Origin: Anaerolineae bacterium
GTDB taxonomy: Bacteria; Chloroflexota; Anaerolineae; JAFGEY01
Length of the DNA: 7,749 nt
Direction of reading: 5' to 3'
Assembly: GCA_016931365.1 (NCBI GenBank)
Contig: JAFGEY010000014.1
Location: 1 to 7,749, forward strand
Below the pieces are notes generated by a model, which made no database searches, had not been told where the DNA came from, and was given only the letters and a program-made list of their open reading frames with translations. Shown one piece after another: positions 5,599 to 7,749 of this stretch. The position numbers and the translations under genes were made by a program. Position 1 is the stretch's first letter. Each line of letters opens with the position of its first letter.

Positions 5599-6045
5599 TT
5601 TTTGCACCGCGCGGACGATGCGCTCATAGCCGGTGCAGCGGCACAGGTTGCCGACCAGCGCCGCGCGGATTTCGGCCTCGCTGGGGTGGGGACTGCGATC
5701 GAGCAGCGCCCTGGCCGAGATCAACATGCCCGGCGTGCAAAAGCCGCACTGCACCGCGCCCTCGTCGACAAAAGCCTGCTGCAAGGCGCTCAACTGCGCG
5801 TCACCGGCCAGCCCTTCTACGGTGACGATCTCGGCCCCGTCGGCCTCCACGGCCAGCACCAGGCACGAGTTGACCGGCTCGCCGTTCATCAGCACGGTGC
5901 ACGCGCCGCACTCGCCCTGGGCGCAGCCGTTTTTGGCGCCGGTGAGGGCCAGCGTTTCGCGCAGCAGGTGCAGCAGGGTCTGGTTGGGCGACACCTGCGC
6001 GTATTCCTTGACCCCGTTGACGACCACAGCGATTGAATGCGTCAT
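5572..6045 (-). CDS. Xanthine dehydrogenase-family 2Fe-2S subunit
   Basis: This 157-residue small subunit carries two 2Fe-2S clusters that relay electrons from the molybdenum centre to FAD. The N-terminal plant-ferredoxin-like domain has Cys41, Cys46 and Cys49 (CAQGECGAC) and Cys61 (VNSC). The C-terminal helical domain has Cys100 and Cys103 (CGFC) and Cys135 and Cys137 (CRC), so all eight ligands are present. Length is normal for the family. The start at 6043-6045 has a near-perfect ribosome binding site, AAGGAGGT, six bases upstream and embedded in the end of the FAD-subunit gene, with four bases between the two genes. The last residues (about GAKHSPE) and the stop come from an inverted-repeat element. 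The native end of the protein has therefore been replaced after RAVQKV, past the last cysteine, so function should be retained. Confidence 0.95.
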   Translation of the reverse strand: MTHSIAVVVNGVKEYAQVSPNQTLLHLLRETLALTGAKNGCAQGECGACTVLMNGEPVNSCLVLAVEADGAEIVTVEGLAGDAQLSALQQAFVDEGAVQCGFCTPGMLISARALLDRSPHPSEAEIRAALVGNLCRCTGYERIVRAVQKVGAKHSPE

Positions 6046-6049
6046 TGTT

Positions 6050-6940
6050 CTACCTCCTTAATCGTTCCCATACTTCGCGCAGCGCGCGCAGGGTCAGGTT
6101 GCGCACCATCGCCGAGCGATATTCGGCGCTCGCGCGCACGTCGCTGATCGGCGACGCGGCCTGGACGGCCTTTTCGGCAGCCAGAGCAAAAGTTGCTTCG
6201 CCCGGCGGCTGGTCAGCCAGCACAGCCTCAGCCTCGGGCACACGCAGCGGCGTCGGCGCGACCGCGCCCAGCGCGATGCGAAAGCGGTGGCCCGACGATG
6301 CCGTCCCGTCCGGGAAGCCGAGCACGGCCACACTGACCAGGGCCAGGTCGCCCAATTTGTTGCGGCCCAGCTTGAGGTATCGCCCGGCGCTCCCTGCTGG
6401 CGGGACGGGAAAGCGCAGCCCGGTCATCAACTCGCCCTTTTGCAGCGCCGCCCGGCCCGGCCCGAGGAAAAAAGCCGCCGTCGGGACGGTTCGCTCGCCG
6501 TCCGGCCCGTAGAGCAGGAAATCCGCCTCGAAGACCAATACCGCCGGGGCGGCGTCGGCGCAGGGCGAGGCGTTGCACAGGTTGCCGCCGATCGTCGCCC
6601 GGTTGCGAAGCTGGTACGAGGCGACGGCGCTGGTGGCCTCGGCCAGCAAGGAGTAATGGGCCTGCACAGCGGGATGGCGGGCGACCTGATTCATCGTCGC
6701 CGCCGCGCCGACGGTCAGCCCGGTTTGTTCGTTATAGTGGATCGCCTGCATGCCGGGCAGATGCTTGACGTCGATGACCACCTGGGGCCGGACGACGCCG
6801 TCGCGCATGCGCACGAGCAGGTCGGTGCCGCCCATCAGCAGCCGCGCCGACTCGCCGTGCTCCCCAAGCAGGCGGATCGCGTCGTCGCGCGTGGCCGCGC
6901 GGACGTATTCGAAACTCGGCAGCGCCGATCGTGCCAGCAT
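6050..6940 (-). CDS. Xanthine dehydrogenase-family FAD-binding subunit
   Basis: This 296-residue middle subunit accepts electrons from the 2Fe-2S clusters onto FAD and passes them to an external acceptor. FAD-binding motifs are clear: LLMGGTDLL (34-42) and TIGGNLCNASPCAD (116-129), with TVGAAATM (76-83) between them and FFLGPGRAAL (157-166) after. The C-terminal domain (about 180-290) matches the CO dehydrogenase flavoprotein C-terminal type. Length is normal. The frame is open to 7000, but that extension runs through an inverted repeat and is poor protein. The ATG at 6938-6940 has AGGAGGTG six bases upstream and the following residues (ALPSFEYVRAAT) start the family as expected. It is the first of the three subunit genes, and its final codons carry the ribosome binding site of the 2Fe-2S gene, so the two are probably translated together. 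Confidence 0.95.
   Translation of the reverse strand: MLARSALPSFEYVRAATRDDAIRLLGEHGESARLLMGGTDLLVRMRDGVVRPQVVIDVKHLPGMQAIHYNEQTGLTVGAAATMNQVARHPAVQAHYSLLAEATSAVASYQLRNRATIGGNLCNASPCADAAPAVLVFEADFLLYGPDGERTVPTAAFFLGPGRAALQKGELMTGLRFPVPPAGSAGRYLKLGRNKLGDLALVSVAVLGFPDGTASSGHRFRIALGAVAPTPLRVPEAEAVLADQPPGEATFALAAEKAVQAASPISDVRASAEYRSAMVRNLTLRALREVWERLRR
6052..6059 (-). promoter_or_regulatory. Ribosome binding site of the 2Fe-2S gene, inside the FAD gene end
   Basis: AAGGAGGT overlaps the last two codons and the stop codon (AGG AGG TAG) of the FAD-subunit gene and lies six bases before the 2Fe-2S ATG. This allows ribosomes finishing the first subunit to start the second, helping equal subunit supply. 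Confidence 0.8.
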
Positions 6941-6946
6941 AGGACT

Positions 6947-6954
6947 CACCTCCT
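6947..6954 (-). promoter_or_regulatory. Ribosome binding site that fixes the FAD-subunit start
   Basis: AGGAGGTG lies six bases before the ATG at 6938-6940. It decides against the longer open frame, whose first codons read through the inverted repeat at 6970-7076. Confidence 0.8.
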
Positions 6955-6969
6955 GAACGCAAACTTGAA

Positions 6970-7076
6970 AACGCAAGGACGCCGAGATGCAAAGGCGCAA
7001 AGCTCGATTTGATAATCAAGTCAATGCAAGATCATTTTTAGTTCTTTGCGTCTTTGTGCCCTGGCGTCTTTGCGTT
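6970..7076. repeat. Long imperfect inverted repeat upstream of the FAD gene
   Basis: The 33-base arms at 6970-7002 and 7044-7076 are inverted copies matching at 26 of 33 positions. They are built from variants of AACGCAAAGACGC and GCGCAAAG. Within each arm, GCAAAGRCGC-type units recur directly. The spacer contains an 11-base palindrome, TTGATAATCAA (7009-7019). No gene is visible here. This type of GCAAAGACGCC repeat is, from memory, widespread between genes in several environmental phyla. It fills most of the 161-bp gap between the cyclase-family gene and the FAD gene and could form a strong mRNA stem. Confidence 0.7.
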
Positions 7077-7101
7077 GAAAATCGACTTTTTCAGCGGTCT
7101 C

Positions 7102-7749
7102 CTAGAATCTTTGGGTCAGCCGCTCGATCTGCTCGACGTGTGCCGGATCATAGCAGTCGCCAAAGCGTGTGGCGGGCAGGGTCGCCTTGCGGGCCATCAG
7201 AGTCGCGTACTCGTCGTCCCCAACCATCGCCACGCAGCGGCCAATGCACGATTCGCCGTCGACGAAGCGCCAGGGGAAAAAGCCGATCGTCGTCCGCCGG
7301 TTCAGCAACAAATCGATCTCGCCGCCCACGCACTCGGCGTGGATGATGTGATGAGGAAACATTTCGATGTGCATCAACTGGTACTTGTCCGGCGTAAAGC
7401 GTTCGGCCAGCGACGCACCATACATGTCGTGAAACACCCGGTCGGCTTCGGCCGCCTGGCGCGGCATCCAGTCGCGGATGATCGTGTTCATCGGGTGGTC
7501 GGCGCTGCCGCAGTCCACGCCGATCCAGCGCAGCTTTTTGCGTTTGGCCCATTGGGCAAATTCGCGATCCGGGCCGGGGTGCTTGACCATGTAGCGGATT
7601 TCGTCGGCGGTAGGCATGTCCCAGCCAAAATGGTGATAGCCGGTATGGATGATCAAAATGTCGCCCTCGCGCACCTCAACCCGCTCCTCGACCATCGCGG
7701 CGGTGTAAATCTGGTAATCGCCCGTCGCGTCGGACAGATCGACGATCGC
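7102..7749 (-). CDS. Cyclase-family metal-dependent hydrolase, 5' end outside the window
   Basis: The minus-strand frame is open from the window edge to the TAG at 7102-7104, giving the last 215 residues. It begins AIVDLSDATGDYQIYTAAMV, and the internal Met at 7693-7695 is therefore not the start. VREGDILIIHTGYHHFGWD, RWIGVDCGSADHP, HIEMFPHHIIHAE and DLLLNRRTTIGFFPWRFVDG fit the cyclase / kynurenine formamidase-like superfamily (PF04199), which includes isatin hydrolase and hydrolyses amide or lactam-type bonds using a divalent metal. The metal-binding HxGTHxDxPxH motif would lie in the missing N-terminal part and cannot be checked. The gene lies upstream of the hydroxylase genes in the same orientation, so it may hydrolyse the substrate or product of that enzyme; this is inference. 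It ends 161 bp before the FAD gene, across an inverted repeat, so co-transcription is possible but not shown. Confidence 0.85.
   Translation of the reverse strand, partial: AIVDLSDATGDYQIYTAAMVEERVEVREGDILIIHTGYHHFGWDMPTADEIRYMVKHPGPDREFAQWAKRKKLRWIGVDCGSADHPMNTIIRDWMPRQAAEADRVFHDMYGASLAERFTPDKYQLMHIEMFPHHIIHAECVGGEIDLLLNRRTTIGFFPWRFVDGESCIGRCVAMVGDDEYATLMARKATLPATRFGDCYDPAHVEQIERLTQRF

Noticed and set aside
6941..7000. Earlier start for the FAD subunit
   Set aside because: The added residues come from the inverted repeat at 6970-7076, and only the ATG at 6938-6940 has a ribosome binding site at proper spacing.
6970..7076. CRISPR-like array, because of recurring short GCAAAG units
   Set aside because: The units are inverted and imperfect, without regular repeats and unique spacers of even length.

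Overview
The window looks like accessory DNA from the chromosome of a free-living bacterium. Strong AAGGAGGT-type ribosome binding sites, a GC-rich coding backbone, three-subunit molybdenum hydroxylase genes, a UPF0175/PIN toxin-antitoxin pair and long imperfect inverted repeats between genes would suit a GC-rich environmental lineage such as Chloroflexota. That placement is a guess from gene style and repeat type; no marker gene is present.

Right half (3130-7749, all minus strand): an oxidation gene cluster read right to left. It holds a cyclase-family metal-dependent hydrolase (5' end cut by the window edge), then the FAD subunit, the 2Fe-2S subunit and the molybdopterin catalytic subunit of a xanthine dehydrogenase-family hydroxylase. 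The three subunits keep their key motifs and should form one enzyme passing electrons from Mo to 2Fe-2S to FAD. The substrate cannot be read from sequence. Two inverted-repeat elements lie in the cluster, and one supplies the last codons of the 2Fe-2S subunit.

Middle (about 1944-3120, minus strand): a UPF0175 antitoxin and a PIN-domain toxin overlap by ATGA. Immediately after the toxin stop lies a 105-bp piece of a second molybdenum-subunit 3' end. It matches the intact gene at all but three positions outside a 30-bp in-frame deletion. The toxin-antitoxin module therefore sits between an intact hydroxylase gene and the remnant of a copy.

Left part (1-1940) is more AT-rich and unlike the right half. 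It has a plus-strand gene of unknown function with a HEPN-like R-X6-H motif near its C-terminus, facing a minus-strand small protein with a PD-(D/E)XK nuclease-like core. These could be two nuclease-type defence or mobile-element genes, but this rests on motifs only. From 1430 to 1944 there is no confident gene: two terminator-like hairpins point outward from a structured stretch, followed by an interrupted palindrome. No CRISPR array, tRNA, rRNA or transposase was seen.
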